DNA from: Ferrimonas balearica DSM 9799
Lineage (GTDB): Bacteria; Pseudomonadota; Gammaproteobacteria; Enterobacterales; Shewanellaceae
DNA length: 64,000 nt
Assembly: GCF_000148645.1 (NCBI RefSeq)
Contig: NC_014541.1
Span: 3,123,139 to 3,187,138 of the forward strand
Direction: 5' to 3'
Positions 26,499 through 35,847 of this stretch are shown here, piece by piece (position 1 is the first letter of the stretch; every line of letters begins with the position of its first letter). The notes under the pieces were generated by a model that was not told the origin of the DNA, ran no database searches, and saw only the letters and a list, made by a program, of their open reading frames with translations. Position numbers and translations under genes: made by a program.

Positions 26499-28256
26499 TT
26501 AATCAAACGGCCAGTCGATGCCCAGCCAGGCTTTAAAGCGCGCCTTTTGCGCTTTGCTCACCGACGCCAGTGGCTCAATCTTGGCTTTCCCGTCCGGGGC
26601 ACTGGCCAGCACCAGTTCACGACTCATCAGCCGGTCGCGGCGGAACACCGTAACGGTGACCTTCTGGCCCGCCTCATGCTGCGCCAGAGTCTGGCGCCAC
26701 AGGTCCGGGTCAAAGCGCTGGTCGTCGATCGCTACCAGCTGGTCACCGGGGGTCAACCCCGCCTGCCAGGCCGGGCCATCCCGACGCACCCGGGTCAGCT
26801 TGCCGCTGTCATCGTGGCTGACCCCCAACTCCAGCTTCTGCTTCTTGGCCGGGATCAACGCCAGTCCCGCCTGAGCCAGCAAGCCATCGATGTCCAGCTG
26901 CAGCGGGCCGTCGATATGGCTCTGCCAGAACGGCGTCACATCGCGGCCACCCAGTTCGGTCAGCAGGGTTTGCAGCGAATCATTGTTGTAGGCCGCCGGC
27001 AGTCGGTGCTGTTGATACAGCGCCCGATGCAGGGCATCAATGCCGCTGCCGCCATCGCGCAGCCAGAAGTCCAGCGCCCAGTTGGCCAGGAAGCCTTCGG
27101 AGTAGATGCTGACGCTGTGGTTGGTGCCGTAGTCGCCGCCGCGGGCGATCCAGTTATCAAAACTGGCCTCCGCCACGCTCTGCAGCTCACGTCCCGGCGT
27201 CTGCTGGTGACGTTCAAGCCGCTTGGCCATGTCCGCCAGATACTCCTCCGCCGTCATGATGCCCGCCTGCACCAGCCACAGATTCTGCAGGTAACTGGTG
27301 CCCCCTTCGGCCAGCCACAGCAACGGGGTGTAGTTGTCGGCCTGGTATTCGTAGGGCACCAGGCCCTGGGGTCGGTAGGCCTTAACGTTCCAGGTGTGCA
27401 CCAGTTCGTGGGAGGCGGTGCCGATAAAGCTCAGGTACTCCTGGCGCTTGGCAAAGCTCCAGCGCGGACGCTGAATGACCGTGGAGTTGAGGTGTTCCGT
27501 CGCGCCCCGCACTCCGGTGGTGGCATGCACCATAAAGACATAGCGCTGGTAGGGGTAGTCGTGGTCATAGTAAGCGCCGCCTGCCGCCACCAGGGCTTTC
27601 AGGTCGGCCACCATCTGCTCGGTGTCGTAGTTCCCCTCCCCCCAGATCACCAGCTCGTAATCGCGACCATCGACCCGGAAGGCAAAGTCCTGGTGGATGC
27701 CGGTTTCAATCGGGCTGTCCACCAGCACGTCGTAGTTGGGGGCAACAAACTGGTGCGCCCGCTCTGAGTCCATCCCTGACACGCTGCGCCACTGCTCGGG
27801 CACCGACAAGGTCACGCTGAGCGGCTCATCACGGAACGCCGGGCTGTACATAAACACCCCGGAGGCGTCCAGATAAGCGTGGGAGTCATCAATATGGCGG
27901 CTGCGATCGCCGAGCTCGGTGGCATGCACCTGATAGCGAATGGTCACTTCCGTGGGCTGTACCAGCTCAATGGCCCAGGTGGCCCGGGCGGTTTTGTGCC
28001 AGGTCAGCGGTTCACCGTCGGCGTTCACCGCCTCAAAACGGCGCACGCCATCGGCCATCGGCAGCAACTGGTAGCGGCCGGTGCGCCAGTTGGGCAGTTT
28101 CACATCCAGTTGACCGGCGTCCGCCACAGGGAAGCTGGCCGAGACGGTCGCCAGATGATGGTCTGGCCGGTCGATATCGATGTGGTAGGTCACGTCAGAC
28201 CAAGCGGGGGCGGCCATCCAGGCCAGCGCAGAGAGGGCGGCGGGTAACATCCTCAT
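26499..28256 (-). CDS. Secreted M61-family (glycyl aminopeptidase-like) metalloprotease with PDZ domain
   Basis: An exported zinc peptidase of about 585 residues. The N-terminal signal MRMLPAALSALAWMAAPAWS ends near residue 20, an N-terminal beta-sandwich domain follows, then the zinc site HELVH (His283, Glu284, His287) in a thermolysin-like domain. A C-terminal PDZ domain with LTRVRRDGPAWQAGLTPGDQLVAIDDQ closes it. The start at 28256 has AAGGAA upstream; a start two codons later is equally possible. Longer frames upstream are not signal-like. The gene is divergent from the TPR protein, and the substrate is unknown. Confidence 0.9.
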   Translation of the reverse strand: MRMLPAALSALAWMAAPAWSDVTYHIDIDRPDHHLATVSASFPVADAGQLDVKLPNWRTGRYQLLPMADGVRRFEAVNADGEPLTWHKTARATWAIELVQPTEVTIRYQVHATELGDRSRHIDDSHAYLDASGVFMYSPAFRDEPLSVTLSVPEQWRSVSGMDSERAHQFVAPNYDVLVDSPIETGIHQDFAFRVDGRDYELVIWGEGNYDTEQMVADLKALVAAGGAYYDHDYPYQRYVFMVHATTGVRGATEHLNSTVIQRPRWSFAKRQEYLSFIGTASHELVHTWNVKAYRPQGLVPYEYQADNYTPLLWLAEGGTSYLQNLWLVQAGIMTAEEYLADMAKRLERHQQTPGRELQSVAEASFDNWIARGGDYGTNHSVSIYSEGFLANWALDFWLRDGGSGIDALHRALYQQHRLPAAYNNDSLQTLLTELGGRDVTPFWQSHIDGPLQLDIDGLLAQAGLALIPAKKQKLELGVSHDDSGKLTRVRRDGPAWQAGLTPGDQLVAIDDQRFDPDLWRQTLAQHEAGQKVTVTVFRRDRLMSRELVLASAPDGKAKIEPLASVSKAQKARFKAWLGIDWPFD

Positions 28257-28350
28257 CTCAAATTCCTTTTCGGTATCGTTATAGTTGTTATGGAAATGTC
28301 GGGCTGGCACTATACCCAGTGATGACATAGGGATCCAGACGAGGCAGGGA

Positions 28351-30474
28351 ATGTACCGGGCATTAGCAGTGATTTTGGCGTGGTTGCTAACGGCACCGGT
28401 GATGGCATTTGGACCTGGGGAGTCCCGCAGCGGTTGGGCCATGGTGAACGACAATCCGGAAGGGGTATTGACCCAGTGGCAGAACGATCAGGGACGCACT
28501 CCCAGCCTGGAAACCGAGCGACTGCTGCTGATCGCTTACGCCCATCACGCGCTCAACCACAAGCCGGAACTTGAAGCCCTGCTGACCCAGCTGCGCGAGC
28601 ATCAATTTACCCCACAACAACAAGCCCGCATGATGATGCTGGACGGCCTGTATGCCGGCTCCATGCGCAGCGAATTCGATTACGCCCTGCAACAGTTTGA
28701 TGCCGCCAACCTGGCCCTGTCAGGGATGGACGATAACGACAGCCTGCGCCTTCAGGTGCAGATTCTGACCCTGGCTGGCTCCCTGCTGCGCTATCTTGAG
28801 CGCCTGCCTGAGGCGATAGAGCGCCTGGGCCAGGCCCGTCAGCGTGCCGTAGCACTGGGTGATAAAGGCACCCTGGCAGATATTGAACATCACCTCGGCC
28901 GCGCCCTGAGGGTAGCGGAGCAACCCCGGTTGGCGGCCGAGCACTACCGCTCCGCCCTCAGCCTGGCGGAGTTCGTCGACAACCCTCGTTTCCCCGGCTT
29001 GCTGGAACTGGAACTGGCCCGTCTTTACCGCGGCATCAATGAGTACAGCCGCGCCCTGGAACATGCCCACAATGCGGCGGCCATCTTTGAACCGCTGAAC
29101 GAGCCGCTGAGGCTGGCCAATGCGCTCTCCGAACTGGGCACCGCCTACCGGGAGCTGGGAGAACCGGCGCAGTCGCTGCATCACTATATGCTGGCGCTCG
29201 ACCTGCAACTGCGTGAGGAGTCCGTGCTGGCCATCGCCCGCACCCGGCACCAGATTGCCCTCACCTACCTTGATGCTGGTGAACCGGACAAATCCCTGGA
29301 GTATCTGCAACTGGCCCTGCAGGCCGTGACCGAGCGGAAGCACGACAAACTGATCTTTGCCACCCGCCTGGCGCTCAGTGAAACCTACCTGTCGCTGGGC
29401 CGCTGGAACGACGCCCTACTGTTGGCTGAGCAGTTGCTGGTGCAGAGCCGTCAGCAGGAGGACAAGCCCAGTGAGCGCACACTGCTGATGGTGATGGCCG
29501 AAGCCAACCGCGCCCTGTCCCGCACTGAGCAAGCCTGGGGTCAGCTTCGCCAGGCGGCGGACATCGCCCTGCCCGCGCCGGCCAACGGTGGTCTCAGCGC
29601 TGCCAATCAGTTGGCCGAGCAACAGCTGCGCAACCAGCTGCAGCGCCAGGGTGAAGCGCTGAATGAGTCCAAGCAACTGCTGAACAACCTGCAGAACCAA
29701 CGCCTGCTGATCGTGCTGCTGCTGGTGGCACTGTCATTAAGCCTGTTGCTGCTGTGGTACCGCCATCGCCACAAAGGCAGCCAGTTGTCCCGCCTGCATG
29801 ACGAAGTGCTGACCCTGGCCGACACCGGCGCCGGTAATCGTAAGGCCCTGTTTCAGCACCTCAGTGCATCGGAGTCCGGTTATCTGGTGCTGCTCAAGCT
29901 TGGCGACCTGCCAACCTCCGAGCTGCGTACCGGCCAGGCCCACTTCACCCAACAGCGCCAGCGCCTGATCACCCTGCTGAAAGAGGAGGGCTGGGTCGAC
30001 CGGTTGTTCGAGCCCAACCTGGGCCTGGTGGCCATGACCATCCAGCAGGAGATTCCGCTGGAACGGGAAATGCTGCGCCTGTTTGATCGACTGCAGCGGG
30101 CGTTCCGCGGCCACAATGCCTTCTCCGGCCCCATCAGCGCCGGCATCATTCCGCTGCCGTTCCAGCCCGGCGCTTTGCTGCGCCTTCCGCCGGAACAAGC
30201 ACTTGAACTGACCCAACTGGCCCTCTGGAGCGCCAACGATCTGGCTCACCGCACCGATTGTGACCAATTCGTACAATTGCGCCCGGTGGCCCTCAGCGCT
30301 CCCCTGCTCAACCCCGAACAGCTCTACGCCAGCGCCGTTAAAGGCATTCAGCATGGCGTGATTCGCTGCCTGGTCAGCAACGGCCAGGAGGAGCTGCGCT
30401 GGCCGGTGGAGCCCAGTGCGCCGGAGGATTCCGCAGAACGACAAGATATTTCGGCCCAGATCGCCCCGGAGTAA
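28351..30474 (+). CDS. Exported TPR protein with one membrane helix and a degenerate GGDEF-like C-terminus
   Basis: A 707-residue protein. A signal sequence (MYRALAVILAWLLTAPVMA) precedes about 400 residues of tetratricopeptide-type helical repeats, a short coil, one membrane helix at about 452-473 and a cytoplasmic domain (about 480-707). The last domain has the outline of a GGDEF fold: DTGAGNRKALFQHL resembles the entry helix and ISAGIIPLP the SIGIA strand. No GG(D/E)EF motif or metal-binding aspartates are seen, so it should not make cyclic di-GMP. A sensor role passed through the membrane is inferred. The next gene is an active-looking diguanylate cyclase. GAGG precedes the chosen start. 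Confidence 0.75.
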   Translation: MYRALAVILAWLLTAPVMAFGPGESRSGWAMVNDNPEGVLTQWQNDQGRTPSLETERLLLIAYAHHALNHKPELEALLTQLREHQFTPQQQARMMMLDGLYAGSMRSEFDYALQQFDAANLALSGMDDNDSLRLQVQILTLAGSLLRYLERLPEAIERLGQARQRAVALGDKGTLADIEHHLGRALRVAEQPRLAAEHYRSALSLAEFVDNPRFPGLLELELARLYRGINEYSRALEHAHNAAAIFEPLNEPLRLANALSELGTAYRELGEPAQSLHHYMLALDLQLREESVLAIARTRHQIALTYLDAGEPDKSLEYLQLALQAVTERKHDKLIFATRLALSETYLSLGRWNDALLLAEQLLVQSRQQEDKPSERTLLMVMAEANRALSRTEQAWGQLRQAADIALPAPANGGLSAANQLAEQQLRNQLQRQGEALNESKQLLNNLQNQRLLIVLLLVALSLSLLLLWYRHRHKGSQLSRLHDEVLTLADTGAGNRKALFQHLSASESGYLVLLKLGDLPTSELRTGQAHFTQQRQRLITLLKEEGWVDRLFEPNLGLVAMTIQQEIPLEREMLRLFDRLQRAFRGHNAFSGPISAGIIPLPFQPGALLRLPPEQALELTQLALWSANDLAHRTDCDQFVQLRPVALSAPLLNPEQLYASAVKGIQHGVIRCLVSNGQEELRWPVEPSAPEDSAERQDISAQIAPE

Positions 30475-30482
30475 CTGCGGGC

Positions 30483-30510
30483 TTGCACTTGCCACATCCT
30501 CAGATACCAT
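30483..30510 (+). promoter_or_regulatory. Candidate sigma-70 promoter before the diguanylate cyclase
   Basis: TTGCAC (30483-30488), 16 bases, then TACCAT (30505-30510). It is a moderate match, and read-through from the TPR gene is also possible. Confidence 0.35.
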
Positions 30511-30570
30511 GTGATCAAACAGAAAAATCAGTAAGTAACGCAGATTGGCGTGCAGCGGACTTAACCAAGA

Positions 30571-32136
30571 ATGAAAGAGGCGACTCCCTCGGACCAGGCT
30601 CAGGACACCCTGGCGCACCACCTTAAGCGTGCTCAGGCTGCTCAGCAGCAATTGACGGAATATAAAGAGCTGCACGAGCGCCAGATTAAAGCCTTGGTGG
30701 AGTGTCTCCACCACCTGAGCATCAACTGCAAAGGACAGAATTTGGAGCTGGACAACCGTCTGGCCAAGCTGCGGACTCAGCTGGCCGACAATCCCGATAT
30801 CGATAGCATCCTGCCGGAACTGACCAACCTCTGTCGCGCACTGCAAAATCAGTATCAGCTGACCCAGAGGGAGATCGGCACCAGCCAGCAGGCTTTGCAA
30901 TCGCTGGCCCGTCGACTTGGGCAACTGGCCGAACTGCCGGACCAGTTTCAGCGCGAGCTGTATTTCTTCCAGCAGGATGTGCAGAAGCCTGTCCATACCC
31001 TGTGGGAGTTCCTGCCGCAGATGACCCGCCTGGTGGGCTACTACGAAAGCCTGCTGAAAGAGCGCATGGCCAGCGAAGAGCCACTGGCCATTACCCCGCG
31101 TCACCGCCAGCTGGCCCACGAACTGGCCCAGCTGCTCAGCGAGATCGATTTCCGCAACGAAAGCCGCGACATGATTGCCGCCATCAAGGCGGAGCTGGCC
31201 GGTGAGATCAGCGCCGAACAGCTGCTGGAAGCGTACCAGCAGGTCCTGACTCTGCTGATGGCGGACATCGCCAAGGAGAAAAGCGCTTCCCAACAGTTCC
31301 TGTTTGCCCTGAACGACGCCCTGGGGGCGGTGCGTGAAGCGGTGGCGGAGAACTGGAACCAGTCACTGCGCAACTTTGGCCATCAACGGGAGTTCCACCG
31401 CCAGCTCTCCACCCATTGCATGGAGTTTGGCGACTCCGTCCGTGCCGCTACGGAGCTGGACCAGCTCAAGTCGCTGGTTGCCAACGAACTGGGCACCATC
31501 CGCGAGCTGCTGCGCAAGCGCGATGAAGAGGAAACCCGTGAATTTGCCCGCCTCAAGGGCAGCATGGAAAAGATGCGCAAAGAGCTGACCGCCCTGGCCT
31601 CAGAAGCCAGTGGCTACAAGGATCAGCTGATTGAGCAGCAGCGCCTCAATATGCTGGATGCCCTGACCCAGCTGCCCAATCGCGCGGCGCTGGATGAGCG
31701 TCTGAAACGGGAATACCGCAACGTCCGACGCTACGGTAATGACCTGTGGGTCGCGGTAGCGGATATCGACCACTTCAAGGGGATCAACGACAGCTTTGGC
31801 CATACTACAGGGGATAAGACCCTGCAGGTGGTGGCGATGGCGTTGAAGAATTCCCTGCGAAAAGGTGAGTTTGTGGCCCGTTACGGTGGCGAAGAGTTCG
31901 TGCTGTTGCTGCCGGACGTGTCCGCCGAACAGGTGGGCCAGATCCTCAACCGCACCCGGGAGCGGATCAAGGCGATTCCATTCAAGTTCCGCAACGAAAA
32001 ACTGTCCATCACCATCTCCATCGGCGCCGCTCTAGTGACCGGCAACGAAACCATGCAGGAGACCTTCGAACGCGCCGATGCCGCGCTCTATCGTGCCAAG
32101 CGTAAGGGTCGGGATCGGGTCGAAATCGACAGCTGA
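30571..32136 (+). CDS. Diguanylate cyclase with N-terminal coiled coil
   Basis: Makes cyclic di-GMP from two GTP. The 521 residues have no membrane segment. About 350 residues of helical, coiled-coil character (a DGCcoil-like N-terminus) precede a complete GGDEF domain. It carries LDALTQLPNRAALDERL, the substrate-site helix with DIDHFKGINDSFGH, and the catalytic GGEEF at residues 439-443. The inhibitory site, normally RxxD six residues before, reads RKGE (430-433), so product inhibition may be weak or lost. The ribosome site is weak. It follows the TPR/degenerate-GGDEF gene by 96 bases on the same strand. Confidence 0.93.
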   Translation: MKEATPSDQAQDTLAHHLKRAQAAQQQLTEYKELHERQIKALVECLHHLSINCKGQNLELDNRLAKLRTQLADNPDIDSILPELTNLCRALQNQYQLTQREIGTSQQALQSLARRLGQLAELPDQFQRELYFFQQDVQKPVHTLWEFLPQMTRLVGYYESLLKERMASEEPLAITPRHRQLAHELAQLLSEIDFRNESRDMIAAIKAELAGEISAEQLLEAYQQVLTLLMADIAKEKSASQQFLFALNDALGAVREAVAENWNQSLRNFGHQREFHRQLSTHCMEFGDSVRAATELDQLKSLVANELGTIRELLRKRDEEETREFARLKGSMEKMRKELTALASEASGYKDQLIEQQRLNMLDALTQLPNRAALDERLKREYRNVRRYGNDLWVAVADIDHFKGINDSFGHTTGDKTLQVVAMALKNSLRKGEFVARYGGEEFVLLLPDVSAEQVGQILNRTRERIKAIPFKFRNEKLSITISIGAALVTGNETMQETFERADAALYRAKRKGRDRVEIDS

Positions 32137-32160
32137 CAACAACAAAAAAGGGAGGGGATC

Positions 32161-33519
32161 ATGCAGGTACAAGTGCGTCCCCGGGGCAGTCTCGATCAAC
32201 TGTCCCAACTGGAAGTGGAACGGCTGCGCGAGAGTGCCGCCTCGGAACTCTACCAACTCTACCGCAACTGCTCCCTGGCGGTGCTGGCCTCCGGCCTCAC
32301 CAGTGACGACAGCACCGCCCTGTTTGAACGCTACCAGGAGTTTAAGGTCCGGGTGCTGCGCAGCGAGCGCGGCATCAAGCTGGAACTGACCCACCCGCCG
32401 GAAGCCGCCTTTGTGGACGGCGAAATCATCCGCAGCATCCAGGAGCACCTATTTGCCGTGCTGCGGGACATCCTCTACATCAGCGACCGCTACGAGAACC
32501 TCCGCCACATCAACCTCACCAACTCGGTGCACATCACCAACGTGGTGTTCGAGATCCTGCGCAATGCCAAGGTGATCAGCCCCAAAGGGGAAACCAATAT
32601 GGTGGTGTGTTGGGGTGGCCACAGCATCAACGATCTGGAGTTCCAGTACACCCGCGAGGTGGGTTACGAGCTGGGCCTGCGCGACCTCAACATCTGCACC
32701 GGCTGTGGCCCCGGCGCCATGGAGGGGCCGATGAAGGGCGCCGCCATTGCCCACGCCAAGCAGCGCATCCGCGATGGCCGTTTTCTCGGCTTGACCGAGC
32801 CCTCCATCATCGCCGCCGAGCCGCCCAACCAGATCGTCAATGAACTGGTGATCCTGCCGGATATCGAGAAGCGTCTGGAGGCGTTTGTGCGCCTGGCTCA
32901 CGGCATCATCATCTTCCCCGGCGGCGTCGGCACTGCGGAGGAGCTGCTCTACCTGCTGGGGATCCTGCTCCACGAGGAGAACCGGGACCAGCCCCTGCCG
33001 GTGGTGCTGACCGGGCCCCAAAGCAGCCGCGCCTACTTCGACGAGATCAACGCCTTTATCGGCGCCACCCTCGGCCCCGAAGCGCAGAGCCGCTACCACA
33101 TCATCATCGACGACCCGCAAGCCGTAGCGCGCTACATGAAGCAGCAGCTGGCCGACGTCAAATCGTTCCGCCTCTCCGTCGACGATGCCTTCGCGTTTAA
33201 CTGGCGCCTCAAGATTGAGCCGGAGTTCCAGCTGCCGTTTGAGCCGGACCACGACACCATGGCCAATCTCGATCTTCGCCCCATGGCCAACAAAGCGATG
33301 CTGGCTGGCCATCTGCGCAAAGCCTTCTCCGGCATTGTCGCCGGCAATGTGAAGTCCCAGGGCGTTAAAGCGATCCGCCAGCGCGGGCCATTCCGAATCC
33401 ACGGCGACCCGGCCATGATGGCCCGACTCGATACCCTGCTCAGCGCTTTCGTTGATCAGGGCCGCATGAAGCTGCCCGGCAGCGTCTATCACCCCTGTTA
33501 CGAGATCCAACCCCGATGA
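32161..33519 (+). CDS. ppnN: Pyrimidine/purine nucleotide 5'-monophosphate nucleosidase PpnN
   Basis: Hydrolyses nucleoside 5'-monophosphates to base and ribose 5-phosphate; in E. coli the enzyme is stimulated by (p)ppGpp. The 452 residues match E. coli YgdH/PpnN along the whole length, including [12 protein letters not shown] near the start, the LOG-type motif [14 protein letters not shown] and the [14 protein letters not shown] loop. AGGGAGG precedes the ATG. Its stop overlaps the start of xni (ATGA), making it the head of a four-gene run. Confidence 0.95.
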   Translation: MQVQVRPRGSLDQLSQLEVERLRESAASELYQLYRNCSLAVLASGLTSDDSTALFERYQEFKVRVLRSERGIKLELTHPPEAAFVDGEIIRSIQEHLFAVLRDILYISDRYENLRHINLTNSVHITNVVFEILRNAKVISPKGETNMVVCWGGHSINDLEFQYTREVGYELGLRDLNICTGCGPGAMEGPMKGAAIAHAKQRIRDGRFLGLTEPSIIAAEPPNQIVNELVILPDIEKRLEAFVRLAHGIIIFPGGVGTAEELLYLLGILLHEENRDQPLPVVLTGPQSSRAYFDEINAFIGATLGPEAQSRYHIIIDDPQAVARYMKQQLADVKSFRLSVDDAFAFNWRLKIEPEFQLPFEPDHDTMANLDLRPMANKAMLAGHLRKAFSGIVAGNVKSQGVKAIRQRGPFRIHGDPAMMARLDTLLSAFVDQGRMKLPGSVYHPCYEIQPR

Positions 33520-34283
33520 AACCCAAACTGCTGCTGGTAGACGGCCTCAACCTGGTAAGGCGGATCCATGCCGCCGTCCCCAATGAGGACGCAGAAGACC
33601 TCAAGCGCCGCTGCCTGGGCGCCATGGACAAGGCCCTGCGCCAGCACAAACCCAGCCACGCCATCCTGGTATGGGACGGCGGCCACGACAACAGCTGGCG
33701 CCGTCAGCTCTACCCCGAATACAAAGCACACCGCAAGCCGATGCCGGAAGACTTGGCCCGCGCCCTGCCCCTGCTCGACACCGGCTTCGCCAGTCTTGGT
33801 GTGCGTTCCGTGCGCCAGCAGGATCTGGAAGCGGATGACCTGATCGCCACCATCGCCAGCAAGGTGTCAGCAGCCGGAGGTGAGGTGGTGATCCTCTCCA
33901 CCGACAAGGGCTTTGGCCAGCTGCTCGGCCCCGGCATCGCTCAATGGGACCATTTCGATGGCCACTGGATCGATGCGGAGCTGCTGCAGCAGAAAGTGGG
34001 GGTGCCCCAGTCCCGTCTGCTCGACTACTGGGCGCTGGCAGGGGACTCCGGCAACGGTATTCCGGGCATACCGGGCATTGGCAAGAAAACCGCACTGGAG
34101 CTGGTCAGCCAGTTTGACAGCCTGAAGGCCCTGTTCGCCGCCGACGCGGTGCCCGGCAAACTGGGTGAGCGCCTGCAGGCCCATCAGGATGAAGCCCGGC
34201 TGAGCTACCGCCTGGTGCAACTACGACGTGACCTGGAACTGAAGCTCAACCTCAGTCAATTTCGAGTAGGGAGTCCAACATGA
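33516..34283 (+). CDS. xni: Flap endonuclease Xni (ExoIX)
   Basis: A 255-residue protein like the 5' nuclease domain of DNA polymerase I. It begins [16 protein letters not shown] and carries the acidic metal-binding patch in [13 protein letters not shown] and the helix-hairpin-helix [16 protein letters not shown]. It starts inside the ppnN stop and ends inside the start of the next gene. In E. coli xni also lies close to ppnN. Confidence 0.94.
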   Translation: MKPKLLLVDGLNLVRRIHAAVPNEDAEDLKRRCLGAMDKALRQHKPSHAILVWDGGHDNSWRRQLYPEYKAHRKPMPEDLARALPLLDTGFASLGVRSVRQQDLEADDLIATIASKVSAAGGEVVILSTDKGFGQLLGPGIAQWDHFDGHWIDAELLQQKVGVPQSRLLDYWALAGDSGNGIPGIPGIGKKTALELVSQFDSLKALFAADAVPGKLGERLQAHQDEARLSYRLVQLRRDLELKLNLSQFRVGSPT

Positions 34284-34972
34284 GTTACACCACCCTGGTG
34301 ACCGGGGCCAACCGTGGCATCGGTCTGGAGTTTGTGCGTCAGTACCTGGCCGATGGCCATCGGGTGATCGCCTGCTGTCGCCAACCGGAACAGGCGGACG
34401 AGCTGCAGGCGTTGGCCGAAGCTCACCCCGGCAGCCTGGATCTGGTGGCACTGGACCTGTCAGACCCGGCCCAACTTTTCGGCCTGAAAGCCTATCTGGG
34501 CAACCAAAGCATCGACCTGCTGATCAGCAACGCCGGGCTGTATGGCCCCAAGGGTGTGGCCTTTGGCAACGTCAGCGAGGCCGATTTTGCCCCGGTGATG
34601 GCGGTCAATGTGTTGGCCCCACTGCTGTTGGTGCAGACGCTGGCGGATAACCTCAGCGCAGGCGCCAAAGTGGCCCTGCTCTCCTCCAAGATGGGCTCCA
34701 TCGCCGACAACGGCAGCGGTGGCAGTTACCTCTACCGTGCCTCTAAAGCCGCCCTCAACGCCATCGGCAAAAGTCTGTCGGTGGACCTGGCCCCACAGCA
34801 GGTCAGCGTGGCGCTGCTGCACCCCGGTTGGGTACAGACCGCCATGGGGGGCCCCAACGCCCTGATCAGCACCCAGACCTCAGTGCGTGGCATGCGCCAG
34901 GTGCTGTCCCAGCTGGACCTGTCGGTCTCCGGCCGGTTCTTTAACTACGACGGCAGCGAGATCCCCTGGTAA
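34280..34972 (+). CDS. Short-chain dehydrogenase/reductase
   Basis: A 230-residue NAD(P)-dependent oxidoreductase of unknown substrate. The cofactor motif TGANRGIG is at residues 7-14, the structural NAG triad appears in LLISNAGLYGP, the catalytic Ser is in ALLSSKMGS, and YRASK holds the Tyr and Lys. It overlaps xni by four bases and ends 3 bases before the metallo-beta-lactamase gene, so all four genes are probably translated from one message. Confidence 0.9.
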   Translation: MSYTTLVTGANRGIGLEFVRQYLADGHRVIACCRQPEQADELQALAEAHPGSLDLVALDLSDPAQLFGLKAYLGNQSIDLLISNAGLYGPKGVAFGNVSEADFAPVMAVNVLAPLLLVQTLADNLSAGAKVALLSSKMGSIADNGSGGSYLYRASKAALNAIGKSLSVDLAPQQVSVALLHPGWVQTAMGGPNALISTQTSVRGMRQVLSQLDLSVSGRFFNYDGSEIPW

Positions 34973-34975
34973 ACC

Positions 34976-35782
34976 ATGGCAACGAGGGAACGCTTTCATA
35001 TTGAAGCCATCGAGGGGGTACGGGTCGGGCGCTTTAACTTCGGCATCAACACCACCTTTATCGTCTACCGGGTGGGCGACACCCTGATCGACAGCGGGCC
35101 GCCCAATCAGTGGGCGGCGGTGTCCGCCTTTGTTGAAGAGCGCCCGTTGCGCCAGGTGCTGTTAACCCACCACCATGAAGACCACAGCGGCAACGCCGGT
35201 CGCATCGCGGCGATGCACAATCTGGTGCCGATGGCGCCGGAGGCGGGCCGGGCCAAGCTGGCCCGGGGGTTTGCCACCCCGCCACTGCAACGGCTGATCT
35301 GGGGGGCGCCCTCGCCGCTGCTCACCGAACCTCTGGCCGACGACCTGCAGCTCGACGACGGCAGCCCCATCGTGCCGATCCCCACCCCCGGCCACGCCAA
35401 AGACCTGACCTGCTTTCACCTGCCCCATCAGGGCTGGTTGTTCAGTGGCGACCTCTACCTCTCCCGCAAACTGCGCTACCTGCGCAGTGATGAGAACCTG
35501 GCACAACTGATGGCCAGTCTGCGCCGGGTGCTGACCCTGGAGTTCGATACCGTGTTGTGCCCCCATCGCGGCCCGGTCAGGAGCGGCCATCAGGCGCTGC
35601 AGGATAAGCTCGATTACCTCGAGCAACTGTGCGACCAGGCCCAGTCCCTCGCCCGCCAGGGGCGCAGTGAGAAAGCGGTGCTGAAGGCGCTGCTGGGGCC
35701 GGAGGACTGGCTGGGCCACCTCAGCCGCTACAACATCTCCAAGACCAACCTGATCCGCCAGGCCCTCAAAGTGCCGCGGTAG
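34976..35782 (+). CDS. Metallo-beta-lactamase fold hydrolase
   Basis: A 268-residue hydrolase of the glyoxalase II-like group. The metal motif HxHxDH appears as HHHEDH near residue 62, later metal ligands are in TPGHAKDLT and SGDLYLSRK, and CPHRGPV lies near the C-terminal part. The helical tail after residue 200 resembles the winged-helix end seen in LACTB2-like nucleases and hydrolases. There is no signal peptide, so it is cytoplasmic. It is last in the ppnN-xni-SDR run. The substrate cannot be assigned. Confidence 0.88.
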   Translation: MATRERFHIEAIEGVRVGRFNFGINTTFIVYRVGDTLIDSGPPNQWAAVSAFVEERPLRQVLLTHHHEDHSGNAGRIAAMHNLVPMAPEAGRAKLARGFATPPLQRLIWGAPSPLLTEPLADDLQLDDGSPIVPIPTPGHAKDLTCFHLPHQGWLFSGDLYLSRKLRYLRSDENLAQLMASLRRVLTLEFDTVLCPHRGPVRSGHQALQDKLDYLEQLCDQAQSLARQGRSEKAVLKALLGPEDWLGHLSRYNISKTNLIRQALKVPR

Positions 35783-35800
35783 TCCCCGGGCAAAGCACAC

Positions 35801-35827
35801 AAAAAAGCCCGGCACTGGCCGGGCTTT
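35801..35827 (-). terminator. Terminator of sstT, between convergent genes
   Basis: Stem 35804-35813 with 35818-35827 (AAAGCCCGGC/GCCGGGCTTT), loop ACTG. The T-run is strongest on the minus strand; it may also stop the metallo-beta-lactamase transcript. Confidence 0.83.
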
Positions 35828-35847
35828 CTGTCATATGGACTGGGGCA

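Noticed and set aside
28300-28325. TGGCAC as a sigma-54 -24 element before the TPR gene
   Set aside because: The required GC at the -12 position is missing.
28285-28350. Longer start for the TPR protein
   Set aside because: It would place 22 unrelated residues before a clear signal peptide. The ATG at 28351 has GAGG upstream.
29737-31293. Open frame of 518 codons opposite the TPR and GGDEF genes
   Set aside because: It spans two real genes and their spacer on the opposite strand and has no recognisable domain.
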